From the NCBI GenBank assembly GCA_963835885.1, contig CAWIHF010000008.1:32072-96071 (forward strand): DNA of 64,000 bases. Reading direction: 5' to 3'. Under the pieces are notes generated by a model, which did no database searches, was not told where the DNA came from, and was given only the letters and a program-made list of their open reading frames with translations. A program made the position numbers and the translations under genes. The first letter of the stretch is position 1. Every line of letters begins with the position of its first letter. Below, piece after piece: positions 46,463-56,008 of this stretch. Origin of the DNA: Roseiarcus sp963835885. Lineage in GTDB: Bacteria > Pseudomonadota > Alphaproteobacteria > Rhizobiales > Beijerinckiaceae.

Positions 46463-47743
46463 ATGTTTCACACTCCTACTTGTTGGCGAGCGATCGCAAT
46501 CGGCGCGATTGTGATCGCCGTTTCTCTGTGCGGTCGTGTGGGCCCGGTGTGGGCCTTCAGCGGTTGCGCGGTGAGGGAGCTCGACCCAGGGCCGGCCAAT
46601 GTAGCGATTGACGGGCAGGATCCGGTCGCCGCCGCCGGGCACATCTATATGGCTTATACCAAGGGCAACGACTTGGTGTTTCTCTCGTCGACCGACGGCG
46701 TGAACTTCACGACACAAAAGCTGAACGACGCCACGGAAATCGCCCCCATTCGGCCTCGCATCGCAGCCCGGGGCTCGCGCGTCTATGTCGTCTGGTTCAC
46801 GACCGACGGTTGGCCGCAAGTCGTCTTCCGCGCTTCTGGGGACTACGGGGCCACGTTCGGCCCGCGGATCTCGCTCGGCGCGGCGAGGTGGGGAGGCATT
46901 AATCCCCAGATCGCGGTGAGCGGCCTCGTAATCACCGTCATCTACGTCGATCCCGCTTTTCGCACAACGCTCGTCTCCAGCAACGACGGCGGCGCAACCT
47001 GGCCCTACACGCCGTGGTGGACAATACCGGGCTTGCATGGAGGTGAAGTATGGGTCGCGCGGCTAGGCAAGCACATCGTTGGGGCGGGCGCAGAGGTGGA
47101 TCCCGCCGACCCCACGCACCTTCGCTACACCTATGTTGGAACGAGCGCCAATAGCGGCGCCGACTATACTGTCACGGAGCTGACGGGTCCGCTCGGCGCC
47201 CAGGAACGCCAGGTCGCCGTGTCGGCCACCACAGGCTACTGGTACATCTACGCGCAGCAACTACAGGCGAAAACGCCAGCCTACGGCGTGCTGTGGACCA
47301 GCAAGGACGCGGGGTCGTCCTGGTCGCGGCAAGTCGTGAGCAGCCGCACTCCCGAAGGCACGATGCTGGTCGACGGCAGCACAATATATCTGACGTCGCA
47401 GCAGCGGCTGCCGGACGGCACGCACATCTACCTGACCTACAGCCTCGACGACGGCCAGACTTGGGCCGCGCCCATTGATGTGTCCGGACCAACCGGGTAT
47501 CCAACTCCTGAACCCGATACGGTCTATGACCCGCAAATATCGCGGTACGGGCCGCTCTTCAGCGAGGCATACGTGAGCCAGGGCAGCGTGATGGTGCGGT
47601 CGAGTCGGGATGTCACGAAGGGTTTAGACGTGCCCATCACGCTCGGTCCGGGCGCGGACGTGAGTATTGCCGGTGGAAACGTGCTTTGGTTGGGCCCTGG
47701 GGTGGGGGAGAACCAGGCCGTTTTCTTCGCGCACTGTCACTGA
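46463..47743 (+). CDS. Secreted Asp-box (sialidase-like) beta-propeller protein
   Basis: 426 residues. The signal peptide spans about residues 1-31 (IAIGAIVIAVSLCG, cleavage near VWA-FSG). Asp-box repeats SSNDGGATW, TSKDAGSSW and YSLDDGQTW are spaced as in a BNR propeller. I do not see the full Arg triad and Asp/Glu set of a sialidase, so it may bind rather than cleave glycans. AAGGAGG eight bases before ATG 46463 is a near-perfect ribosome site. It stands alone as cargo. Confidence 0.72.
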   Translation: MFHTPTCWRAIAIGAIVIAVSLCGRVGPVWAFSGCAVRELDPGPANVAIDGQDPVAAAGHIYMAYTKGNDLVFLSSTDGVNFTTQKLNDATEIAPIRPRIAARGSRVYVVWFTTDGWPQVVFRASGDYGATFGPRISLGAARWGGINPQIAVSGLVITVIYVDPAFRTTLVSSNDGGATWPYTPWWTIPGLHGGEVWVARLGKHIVGAGAEVDPADPTHLRYTYVGTSANSGADYTVTELTGPLGAQERQVAVSATTGYWYIYAQQLQAKTPAYGVLWTSKDAGSSWSRQVVSSRTPEGTMLVDGSTIYLTSQQRLPDGTHIYLTYSLDDGQTWAAPIDVSGPTGYPTPEPDTVYDPQISRYGPLFSEAYVSQGSVMVRSSRDVTKGLDVPITLGPGADVSIAGGNVLWLGPGVGENQAVFFAHCH

Positions 47744-48208
47744 CCGACCGACGGGTCCGGCGGAAGCCTCGGCGACGGGGCTTCTTGCTCAAGGCGAGTG
47801 AAAACTACCTGCCGATCCGTCCTTTGTCAACGCGATGCGCCAATTCTGCCGCTGAAATTGGCGGCGGGATCGGCTCAATCTATCGGTGACGGGCGTCATG
47901 GAAGGCGTGGTCGAGTTCGGCCGCGTCGGTGAAGGTCTGGTGGGCGAGGTGATGGGCCTTGAGATTGCGCCACACCGGCTGATTTCATCGAGTTCGAAGT
48001 CACGAAATTACGGAAGGTGCATCCAGACCCGCGGACTAGAGGCGCCGCTGAAGCCGGCGCCGCCCCCACGGCATCCACCTGAGCCGCGGCAGGGTTATCG
48101 CATTCACACGCCGGGTTGCGTTTTGGGCCAAACACGGCGATGCCGGCGCACTTGTGGCATGGTCTGAAAAAGAACGCCTTTGACCACCAGGCGCTTTTGG
48201 AGCTGACG
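47744..48208. other. Intergenic stretch carrying a transposase scrap
   Basis: 465 bp between two cargo genes. It holds only the transposase remnant at 47883-47979; a 93-codon plus-strand frame there is its antisense. Confidence 0.5.
47883..47979 (-). pseudogene. C-terminal remnant of an IS630-like transposase
   Basis: The minus strand reads NQPVWRNLKAHHLAHQTFTD and continues AAELDHAFHDARHR before a stop. NLKAHH followed by a helix is the tail of Tc1/IS630-type DDE transposases, after the catalytic Glu. No other part of the element is visible. Confidence 0.5.
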
Positions 48209-49777
48209 ATGTCCGGGTTTCGATGCTTGATCGTGACAATGGTGGCTCTTTCGGCGGCCGCAAGGAGCCTCTTGCTAGGGAAGTCCGTGTTGGTGAGCGC
48301 CGCGACGGGCGGGGCCTTGGCGCTAGGCTCGGCGATAAGCGCGGGCGAAGCCCGGAGCGTTTACCGGGCCTGCGCCGCCGATGTTGCGACGTTCTGCGCC
48401 GATGCCCAGGGCCCGCAAAGTCGCCAGCAATGCATGTACGCCCATCGGAGCGAGCTGTCGGACACATGCCGCGCAGCGCGCCAGGCGAACCAAGGGGCGC
48501 AGCGCGTCCAGGGCGGAATACTGGCGTCCCCGACCGGGCAAACGGCGGCCGTCGCTCGAACAGAGGGGGCCCCGGGCTCCATCGTCAGCCGTGTGACCAG
48601 CCGCGGTTTCCCGTCAGTGTTCGCGCCCTGGAATTTCGGGCCGAGTCGGGAGGGTGGGCGAGACGAATCTATATCCGCATCAGGCGAGAGGGACGCGCGC
48701 GTCGCCCGCATCGCGCGACACGATCTCTACTTGAACGAATGGAATTCGCTCGGCCTTAAAGTCGGCGGGGATCAGCCCTCCATCATCCTGTCGCCGCAGT
48801 TCACGCCGGACAGCGTCCAGGCGGCGCTGCGCAGTCGGGCGGCGCTGCTGGCCGCCAACCCCAACCTGGTGATCTTGGCCAACGTGCACTACTTCGCCGC
48901 AGGCTCGAACTGGCTTCCCCCGGACTCCCCGTGGTGGCGCGGCGCGCAAAGGGCCGATGAGTACAACAGCAGGAGGCTGGATTTCACCAACCCAGCGTTC
49001 CAGGACAAGGTCGCCGAACTCTGCGGCGCCTTGGTCAAGACCGGGGTGTTCGACGGGTGCATGCTCGATCTGTGGAACGACCAATGGAACAATAGACAAT
49101 ACTACCCTCAGGAGGCGGCCGCCCGATTGCCACTTGTCCAGAAGATCAGGGCGGCGGCCGGCGACCAGGCGATCCTGATCGCGAACGTCAATGGCCGGCT
49201 TCCCGTCAACACCGCCGCCTACCTAAACGGCATGTATATGGAGGGCCTGGGGTCCTCGTTTTTCCCCGATTGGCGCACCGCCGCCGCGAATTTGCTCTGG
49301 GCCCAAAGCCACCTGCGCCAACCGGCGATCACGGCGCTCGAGGGTTGGTACCCGTGCCCGACGCCAGATTGCCTGGGTGATCCGGCCCAGATCCAGCGGA
49401 TAGGCCGCGCCGACGAGGCCCGAATGCGCAACACCACCGCGCTGTCGTTGGTGTTCTCCAACGGCTACGTCCTGTTTTCCGATCCCGACAAGTTGCCCAC
49501 GCCGGACCACCTGCACGACTGGTATCCCTTCTGGAACAAGTCGTTGGGCCGCCCTGTCGGACCGTTCGCGACGCTGGATCAGCCCGATCTCTCCGGCGCC
49601 TACACGCGGCGGTTTGAAAACGGCAACGTCGTATTCAATCCTCCCGCCAACCCGTCCGTGACCATCAACTTCCAGGAGCCCCGGCGGAGCGCGGCGACCA
49701 ACACGATGGGCCGGAGTTTCACGGTGCCGGCCGGAGACGGCGACCTGTTCCTAAAAACGGACGCGACGCAGCGATAA
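48209..49777 (+). CDS. Exported putative glycosyl hydrolase (GHL15-like) with an N-terminal Cys-rich repeat
   Basis: 522 residues from ATG 48209 (TTGGAG upstream). After an N-terminal hydrophobic region, residues 55-95 form a Cys-rich repeat (YRACAADVATFC, CMYAHRSELSDTC) of the kind seen in rhizobial envelope proteins. The rest resembles the hypothetical glycosyl hydrolase 15 family: LYLNEWNSLGL, NPNLVILANVHYFA, FDGCMLDLWNDQWN with acidic residues at the barrel ends, and TALEGWYPC. Activity is unproven for the family. It is the second carbohydrate-directed cargo protein. Confidence 0.7.
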   Translation: MSGFRCLIVTMVALSAAARSLLLGKSVLVSAATGGALALGSAISAGEARSVYRACAADVATFCADAQGPQSRQQCMYAHRSELSDTCRAARQANQGAQRVQGGILASPTGQTAAVARTEGAPGSIVSRVTSRGFPSVFAPWNFGPSREGGRDESISASGERDARVARIARHDLYLNEWNSLGLKVGGDQPSIILSPQFTPDSVQAALRSRAALLAANPNLVILANVHYFAAGSNWLPPDSPWWRGAQRADEYNSRRLDFTNPAFQDKVAELCGALVKTGVFDGCMLDLWNDQWNNRQYYPQEAAARLPLVQKIRAAAGDQAILIANVNGRLPVNTAAYLNGMYMEGLGSSFFPDWRTAAANLLWAQSHLRQPAITALEGWYPCPTPDCLGDPAQIQRIGRADEARMRNTTALSLVFSNGYVLFSDPDKLPTPDHLHDWYPFWNKSLGRPVGPFATLDQPDLSGAYTRRFENGNVVFNPPANPSVTINFQEPRRSAATNTMGRSFTVPAGDGDLFLKTDATQR

Positions 49778-49838
49778 CCAACTCTGGAATTGCATCGACA
49801 CGCCCAATTACGCAAGGCCCGCCCGTCTTTGCCCAATA

Positions 49839-50015
49839 ATGACGTATGAGCGGACGGAATGCAATGGATCGGACGCGCAGCCGATTGAGCAATCTGCCGC
49901 TCCGTCTCTGATTGAGAAGCTATTTGAACGCCACGGCAACCCAGATATCGTCCACGTGACGGTGCTTTTTTGGCTGCCAGCGCCTGGTGAGGTCAGTTAC
50001 GAGATCATCGCCTGA
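49839..50015 (+). CDS. Small hypothetical protein, 58 residues
   Basis: Starts MTYERTECNGSDAQPIEQSA and ends LFWLPAPGEVSYEIIA at TGA 50013-50015. The composition looks protein-like and no longer frame covers it on either strand. It has no clear ribosome site and no homologue I recognise. Confidence 0.4.
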   Translation: MTYERTECNGSDAQPIEQSAAPSLIEKLFERHGNPDIVHVTVLFWLPAPGEVSYEIIA

Positions 50016-50044
50016 ACCTCTATGGTCGGGTCGTCACCCCAGAT

Positions 50045-50437
50045 ATGTTATGTGGTTACAAGGCCAGTCTGTTGGTGAATGAGGGTCTCAGAACTTCGGC
50101 GGCGGCGGCGGCTGCTGCCAATGTGTTTGGCACAGCGGCAAATCCGCTTAGTGATCGGGAGGCTGAGTTCAGCGTGTGGCTAAACACAGAGATGGTCGAG
50201 CGCATGCTAACCTCGATGCGCGCCCAACGCCCAGGTAGCGACGGCTTTGCGGAGGGCTTCATTCGGAAGGGATATGTCGACGGGACATGGTTTGGCGGTG
50301 ATCCCCAGCCGGAGCAGCATTATCTCGATCAGAGAGATGGCATAGGCTTCACCCTCGGCAAGATCCAGCTGATCGATATCGGCAAGCGAAACGTCGCCGG
50401 AATGAGCCGCTTGGCTTTCTCGAGCGATGCTATCTGA
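50045..50437 (+). CDS. Hypothetical protein, 130 residues
   Basis: Open frame on the plus strand with an Ala run early (AAAAAAAN) and then a mixed, soluble-looking sequence (FSVWLNTEMVERMLTSMRAQ). No ribosome site and no recognised domain. A competing minus-strand frame of 119 codons overlaps its 3' half, and I cannot firmly decide between them. Confidence 0.35.
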   Translation: MLCGYKASLLVNEGLRTSAAAAAAANVFGTAANPLSDREAEFSVWLNTEMVERMLTSMRAQRPGSDGFAEGFIRKGYVDGTWFGGDPQPEQHYLDQRDGIGFTLGKIQLIDIGKRNVAGMSRLAFSSDAI

Positions 50438-50666
50438 ATAGGATGGCCCAAGACGGCGCGAAGCGGCAACCCGAGAACCGCGCTGCTCGACTGCCTCACC
50501 CATCACTGCAACTCGGCAATTGGTCCGCGGGGCAACGTCGTCGAGACCGGCTACGAAAGCCGTCACAACGTCACAAGCCCTGATTTTCTTGAGTTTGCGA
50601 GGATTCTTGGTCCGTCACATACTCTCACTTGTGACGGCGCGAAAATCCGCGGAACCCCTTATTCTT

Positions 50667-52810
50667 CTAGGGTTGTGACGTTGTGACGGTTTCCGCCGGC
50701 AGATATCGCGAGAAGGCGTCTTCGAACGCTTCAAGCTTGTAGCCCTTCGAGGTCTGATCGCCGCTCCGAACGGTACCGGGAAATATGCCGAAAGGACGGA
50801 GCATCCGCGCTAGGCCCGCGCTGGAAAGAGACCGTCCGCGTTCGAACATTAGCCAGGGGCGCTCGGCGAAACCGGAAAGCCCCAGTAAAATTTCACTTGT
50901 GGACAAGCGGTCGACCTTCTTCTCGCGAAAGAGCTCTCGAATGTCACTCAGCAGAAGTATTGATGTCGCATCTGCGTCCTCGGAAGCGGCCTCGCAAAGC
51001 TGTTCTGCCGCGAGACGGGCTTTCTGCGGCCATCGCTCGCCGGCGAGGTCGGCAATGGCGACCAGCGCACGCCAATTGTCGGCGTCCCGATCATGGAGCG
51101 CGTCCGGCAAGGGCGGGTCCAGTTCGCGCAGCGCGGGCAAATTGTCCGCGACCCACCTCGCCGCCTTTCGATTCAACTCCTGAAGGCGACCGCATCGGTC
51201 CCCGCGCATTCGGGCGACCGGCTCGCTCTTCTTGCGTCGGCGGAGCCTGATCGTGATGCTGCGGTCCTGGATCGTTCCGGGGAGGTCGCCGATGGCGGCG
51301 ATTGCTGTTGCGCAATACGTCGAAAACGTCCGAGGCTCGTGGTCATCGCCGACCAGTCGAACCACCTGGCCATCCGCCTCATGACCGGAATTTATGATGC
51401 CTCTCAGGTCCTCGCTGTCTCGGAGGAAGCTATCGGCCTCGTCGATGAGAAGCGTCGGCCGAGCCGCTTCCACCGTTCTGAAGAGCGCGGCCGCGGTGAT
51501 GTTGGCAGCTTGCAGCGGCTTCGGCGTCAGACCTTGAATGAACTCGAAGCAAGGTCGTTTTGCCGCAGCGCTTGTCAGGCGAGGTGATGGCGAGCCTCGG
51601 CGAGATCGACGCCGCGCCGATGGCGTGGGCATGAAGGCACCAGAGCGCAACCGCCGTTGCCTCTGCAGCCGACAGCCTCACGTGGTCGGCGATGGCCTCA
51701 GCAATCGCATCAAGCAGCATGGCGCCGTCAACCGCTTCGGGCCATGGCTCGGGCGCCGGCAGCGTCAGCGGCCGTCCGCGGCCGTCGCCGCCTTCCTTCG
51801 CTCGGCGCTTCTCCACTTCGGAATCGAGAACGCCGAACTCGGACGCCAAGCCTTCGCGCTTCGCTGACTCGCCCGCGGTCGTAGTCACAGGGCGAAAGCT
51901 TCGCGAGCCGGTCGACCGACGCTTCAAAGTTGCCGCCGGCCGTCGACGATTCAGGACCAAGCGGGGCGCCGAGCCACTCGGCAATCCGGTTCGCGACCCG
52001 ATCGCCGAAGACCTCGCGCGCCCGCTTGATTCCGGTTATCGGGCGCCCTTCCGCAAGTTGCTTATACGTTGACGTGACGTCGCTCCGCGCGTCATTGATT
52101 TTCGAATCCCCAGCAGCGACGGCGATGGCTTCGATAATCTGAAATGCGCGCGCCTGCTCGATCCCCGCCCGCGCGAGCAGTCCGGTGACGGCCAACCGCC
52201 CATCATGGCGCGATGTCTCCGGCGGCCAGTACCGGGCCGCGAGCGTCGCGGCTGCGGTCTGCCTTAAGCAGGTCAGCAGGTGGTCGCCGTCGATTTTCGC
52301 GGGCTCGCCGTCACAGCCGGGCTCAAACTCGACGGGCTCGCCGGACACGTGGACCGAGCCCGGCGCGACAGTTTGCGCTCCTTGCTCGCCGCCGCCGATC
52401 CGAAGCTCGAGCAGCATCGATTTGACGCCTGGCGGCAACTCGGCCTTCGGCGTCGGGTCTTTGAACTGAATTGTCGCCTTGTCCAACTGCTCGCACAGGG
52501 TCGTGAAGTAGAGCCTGTGCGATGCGCGATTTGACGCGCGGCCGAATATGCACGGTGTTCGCGGCAAGAGCCGCGGCGCAACTCCGGCGGCCTCGGGAAA
52601 GTCGAGATCGACGTCGGTCAGGACGCCGGACGCCTTCCCAAGTTGGATGCCGACGTTCATCGGCTCCGATCCGAAATGCTCAGCCACGTTCTCTTCGGAG
52701 ATGCGCCGCTTTTGCCATTCCAGACCTATGGGCTTCTTGCCGCGGTACGCGACAGGGACAGGATTCCAGCCGCGGGCGAGGAATCCCATCGCGATTTCGA
52801 GAGGGGTCAT
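50667..52810 (-). CDS. Primase-polymerase fused to a DUF3631 helicase-like domain, frameshifted
   Basis: About 713 residues. The N-terminal bifunctional primase-polymerase has catalytic Asp residues in GVLTDVDLDFPEA and the family start ARGWNPVPVAYRGKKPIGLEW. The C-terminal ATPase shows Walker A SPDKRCGKTTLL and Walker B TLLIDEADSFLRD, followed by DUF3631 (GHEADGQVVRLVGD; TYCATAIAAIGDLP). Two frame changes, near 51885 and 51556, join three clear segments. It replicates or primes the excised element. Its start overlaps the upstream gene by four bases (ATGA). Its 3' end is partly duplicated at 45736. Confidence 0.82.
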
Positions 52811-53247
52811 TGGGGCGCCTCTGGGCCGAAATCCGAGATTTCGGACACGCTTGGCAGTGCGGCCAATGCGGCCTTCAATTCGCGCTGCTGCTTCGGGTCA
52901 GACAGGAACACGAAATACGCTGTGCGTTTGACGACGTTAGGCGCCGTCGCGCTGTGACCTAGAAAAATCATCGCGACAGTTGCGGCGTCACGACAATAGA
53001 ACATTGGCAGTTCGGTCCGCGTCCGCGCGCCCGCAGCATTGCGCTGACACACGTGACCGAATACGAGGATTGGCAGCGGGATGACGCCACCGGCCCATAG
53101 CTCGAAATAGGGTCTTTGGCGTTCGTGCAGGATGCTTGGGATTAGCGCGGCGCTCGAACCCATACGCAGAAACTCACGACCGATGACGACGAAAACTGCG
53201 TCGGCGTCTTCAAACTGTGAGGAATGAAAGTTCACTTGGACCTCCAA
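52807..53247 (-). CDS. Hypothetical protein upstream of the primase
   Basis: 146 residues, intact, overlapping the primase start by four bases and therefore co-translated. It contains a hydrophobic middle (LWAGGVIPLPILVFGHVC) and the segment VVKRTAYFVFLSDPKQQREL. I know no family for it. The position suggests an accessory replication or regulatory role. Confidence 0.6.
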   Translation of the reverse strand: MEVQVNFHSSQFEDADAVFVVIGREFLRMGSSAALIPSILHERQRPYFELWAGGVIPLPILVFGHVCQRNAAGARTRTELPMFYCRDAATVAMIFLGHSATAPNVVKRTAYFVFLSDPKQQRELKAALAALPSVSEISDFGPEAPQ

Positions 53248-53361
53248 GGTTCAGGAGGCCGCAGCGAGTTGGCTCACGAGACAATTCGTGGTATTGAGAA
53301 CTCGGCTAAAGCTTCTCGATCGGAATTGATTTCTCGGGCCGTCCTCGCGGCCGGCCCCTCT

Positions 53362-53769
53362 CTATTCGGCGGGAACGTCGAGCGGTAGGCGATCCCGTTG
53401 GACCCCTTGACTCGGGCCAACGCTCCCTTCGGACGTGTTCGTCACAGGCGGTCCCAAACGTCCTTCTGCCCACGCCAAGGCGTCGCGCCAGCGATACAGG
53501 GGCCTGGAGCCGAAGCGTCGGAACACGGGGCCTCCCCTGCGGCTGGCCTTGGTCGCGAGGGTGGCCGCCGTTACCTTGTAGCCCGCTGCGGTCAAGGCAG
53601 CTGCAGTGTCCCTGCGGTTGAGCAGAGAATCGGCATCGGTCGGGATCGGAAACGCCATCCGCACCGTGAATGCTGCGGCGTGAGCTAGCGCCTCCTTCGC
53701 TGCGTTGTGATGGTTGTCTCCTTCGGGGGTTTCAAGATCGATCATCTTTTGCTCCAAGAACGCTGGCAT
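53362..53769 (-). CDS. Excisionase-like/helix-turn-helix protein
   Basis: 135 residues; MIDLETPEGD at 53745 is an alternative start. Residues 45-95 (DADSLLNRRDTAAALTAAGY followed by SRPLYRWRDALAWAEGRLG) look like the short winged HTH of AlpA/Xis-type proteins. It lies between the replication genes and the integrase, the usual place for a directionality factor. Confidence 0.6.
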   Translation of the reverse strand: MPAFLEQKMIDLETPEGDNHHNAAKEALAHAAAFTVRMAFPIPTDADSLLNRRDTAAALTAAGYKVTAATLATKASRRGGPVFRRFGSRPLYRWRDALAWAEGRLGPPVTNTSEGSVGPSQGVQRDRLPLDVPAE

Positions 53770-53873
53770 TGGCCAGATTTGATGACGATCGATCAGATAT
53801 GAAAATGCGCCCAGGCCCGCATTAATCGCATAATCGCCGACGGTTCTTTTTGGCGATTTCGTCGGCGATTGTG

Positions 53874-54530
53874 CTACGGCGATTTCTTCGTGCGACTTTT
53901 CAAAGAGTAGCCCCGTTTCACCGTGTAACCCTCGGCCTCGAATTGTTTGTGGGCTATGGCGCGAAGACGGCTACGATCGATTGGACGGCTCGACTTGCTG
54001 TTCTGCTCCTCCAAGTTCTTAAGCGTTGGCTGGCGTCCGTTCGCATTGCAGTCCGCGATGTAGTCGGCCACGACTTTTTCAACTTGCTTGTCGGTCGGAC
54101 GAGACCCCCTTCGCGCTGGCGTCTCGCGCTCCGGCCAAATCTTGTTGACGCATTCCCGCTCGAACAGCGGCTTGCGATACTGGCGCGCCTTCTCAAGGCG
54201 CTTCGCAGTTCGCCTGTCGACCATCTTGGGGTCATGGATTGGCGGCTCGAGGACGCGGTCAGGGTCGGCCGGGTCGACCGCGCACGTCAGCCAATAGTCC
54301 GGCGTGCGAAAATATTGAGGCCCTTGTGGCAGGGTGGCGGAGCCGGTTCCGCCGGAAGGGAAGCGCCAATGCTCCCAACGATAACGAAGGGCGCCATCGT
54401 CCGCCGTGAGCTGAATTTGGCGCCTCGCCTCCTCCTCTTCGCAGTTCTCAGCACTTCGCACATGCGCGAGCAATTCGCTCCAGGTCATCCTCGACTTAGC
54501 TTCGCGCTCAGCACGCGAGACGTAAGGCAT
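53874..54530 (-). CDS. Hypothetical island protein
   Basis: 218 residues, charged, no membrane segment. The N-terminus MTWSELLAHVRSAENC with EEEARRQIQLTADDGALRYR recalls small proteins that accompany integrases in rhizobial islands; the C-terminal part is basic (KSRTKKSP). It lies 64 bp after the integrase, in the same direction. Confidence 0.6.
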   Translation of the reverse strand: MPYVSRAEREAKSRMTWSELLAHVRSAENCEEEEARRQIQLTADDGALRYRWEHWRFPSGGTGSATLPQGPQYFRTPDYWLTCAVDPADPDRVLEPPIHDPKMVDRRTAKRLEKARQYRKPLFERECVNKIWPERETPARRGSRPTDKQVEKVVADYIADCNANGRQPTLKNLEEQNSKSSRPIDRSRLRAIAHKQFEAEGYTVKRGYSLKSRTKKSP

Positions 54531-54594
54531 AAGTCACTCCGGGATTGAAGCGGGAACCGCAGGTTGACTTCGGGGCTGGCAGCCATGGCTAAGG

Positions 54595-55875
54595 CTAAGC
54601 GTTGCGACCGCGCCGAAGCTCGATCACCTGCCCGGGAGCGCTCGCCTCACCCATCAGTTCGGCAGTCTTGTCCGCGACTGCATCGGCGGCGGCGAGCAGC
54701 ACGGCGTCGGCGCTGTGTACATATCGCGACGTGATCGACCGCCCTTTGTGTCCAACGAGCGCGGCGATCGTCGGCTCCGAATAGCCCAGGTCCGACGCCA
54801 GCGACGCGTAGCTGTGGCGAAGGACATGCGGCGTCACGTCGGCGGGCAGGCCGCCGAGCCTCGCAATCCGCGCCCAAAACTTCGGGAAGCCGGACATGCG
54901 GCCATCGCCGCGCGAAGCGGGAAAGACCAGCTCGCCGGTTGGGGACAGGCCCCGCAGCACGTCACAGGCGGCGCGTGAGAGGGGTCTAATCGATTTGCCG
55001 GTCTTCGTGTCGCTGAGGGTCGCGGTTCGGCGTGCTAGGTCAACCTCAGCCCAGTGCAGTGCGAGGGCTTCGCCGGAGCGCCAGCCTGTGAGCGCGAGGA
55101 ACCTCGCCGCGCCGATCGCGCTTGGCCATATGCTCGCCTGCCCCAAGCGCAGCGCGTCGCCGAGCGCCGCGTACTCGTCGTCAGACAGCCGCCGCTCCCG
55201 CTTGCCGTCCGCAAATCGCGTCACGCCATGGACCGGATTGTCAGGCCGCATTCGATAGCGGACGGCATAGGCGAAGATCGCGCCGAGCAAGCCCATGGTT
55301 CGGCTCGCTGTGCCTTTGCCGCCGCGGACATTGGCGAGGCCGTGCTTCTTCGCCGTCTTGGTCCTGCCTGCCGTCTCGCCCTCGGCGACGGCGTGCATGA
55401 ACCGGTCAATGTCGTCTCGCGAGACGGACGCGACCTTGAGCGCGCCAAGCAGGGGCTTCACATGGCGTTCGATCCGCCCCTTGTCAGTGGCGAGCGTGCT
55501 GGCCTTCTTGGCCGCCCTGCGCCGTGTCAATAGCCTGCCGCCCTCGGCGTCCCGCCAATAGAGGTCGCACAGCTCGGAGACGGTGGCGGCCTTGCGCGCG
55601 GCCGTCTTGGCTGCGGCTGGATCACCGCCGTCCGCAACTTCGCCGAGGATGCGCCGTGCCTCTTTGCGCGCTTCGTCGGGCGTCCAGGGCGCGCCGTGGC
55701 GGCCGATCGTGTGCCAGCGCTGCCTTCCGTCCTTCGTCCGGTAGAACAGGACGTAGGCGACGCCTGCGCCCTTCTGGCGCCTCGCCCCGAAGGCGGGGAC
55801 TTTCGAGTCCCAAACGACCTGCCCCGGCTGAAGGCTGCGCACTTCGCGCAGTCCGATCGTCTTGCGCTCGACCAT
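54595..55875 (-). CDS. int: Tyrosine recombinase (integrase) of the tRNA-Arg element
   Basis: 426 residues in the P4-type arrangement. An N-terminal DUF4102-like arm-binding domain (LREVRSLQPGQVVWDSKVPA) is followed by a core-binding domain and a catalytic domain. The catalytic residues are visible: Arg in LTGWRSGEALALHW, HVLRHSYAS (HxxR) and the Tyr in LVGHKGRSITSRYVH. It starts 33 bp inside the tandem repeat at 55909-55931 and about 170 bp from attR. This is the expected position for an integrase that uses the tRNA. Confidence 0.94.
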   Translation of the reverse strand: MVERKTIGLREVRSLQPGQVVWDSKVPAFGARRQKGAGVAYVLFYRTKDGRQRWHTIGRHGAPWTPDEARKEARRILGEVADGGDPAAAKTAARKAATVSELCDLYWRDAEGGRLLTRRRAAKKASTLATDKGRIERHVKPLLGALKVASVSRDDIDRFMHAVAEGETAGRTKTAKKHGLANVRGGKGTASRTMGLLGAIFAYAVRYRMRPDNPVHGVTRFADGKRERRLSDDEYAALGDALRLGQASIWPSAIGAARFLALTGWRSGEALALHWAEVDLARRTATLSDTKTGKSIRPLSRAACDVLRGLSPTGELVFPASRGDGRMSGFPKFWARIARLGGLPADVTPHVLRHSYASLASDLGYSEPTIAALVGHKGRSITSRYVHSADAVLLAAADAVADKTAELMGEASAPGQVIELRRGRNA

Positions 55876-55908
55876 TGCCGCTTCTCCCCGGGTCCGACCC
55901 GCCGCTAG

Positions 55909-55931
55909 CTAGCTAGCAGATAGCTAGCAGG
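55909..55931. repeat. Subterminal tandem repeat, right end of the element
   Basis: Exact copy of 42488-42510 with one extra CTAG unit upstream; a partial third copy (CTAGCTAGCGAG) lies at 56015-56026. Confidence 0.7.
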
Positions 55932-56008
55932 TCCGCGCAAATCGTCGCACATCAAGGCAAAGGTCGTCAACGCAAATCAATGAGACAAGGGGAGAAAATC
56001 ATTCGCAA

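Noticed and set aside
47886..48167. A 93-codon plus-strand open frame
   Set aside because: It is antisense to a transposase C-terminal remnant.
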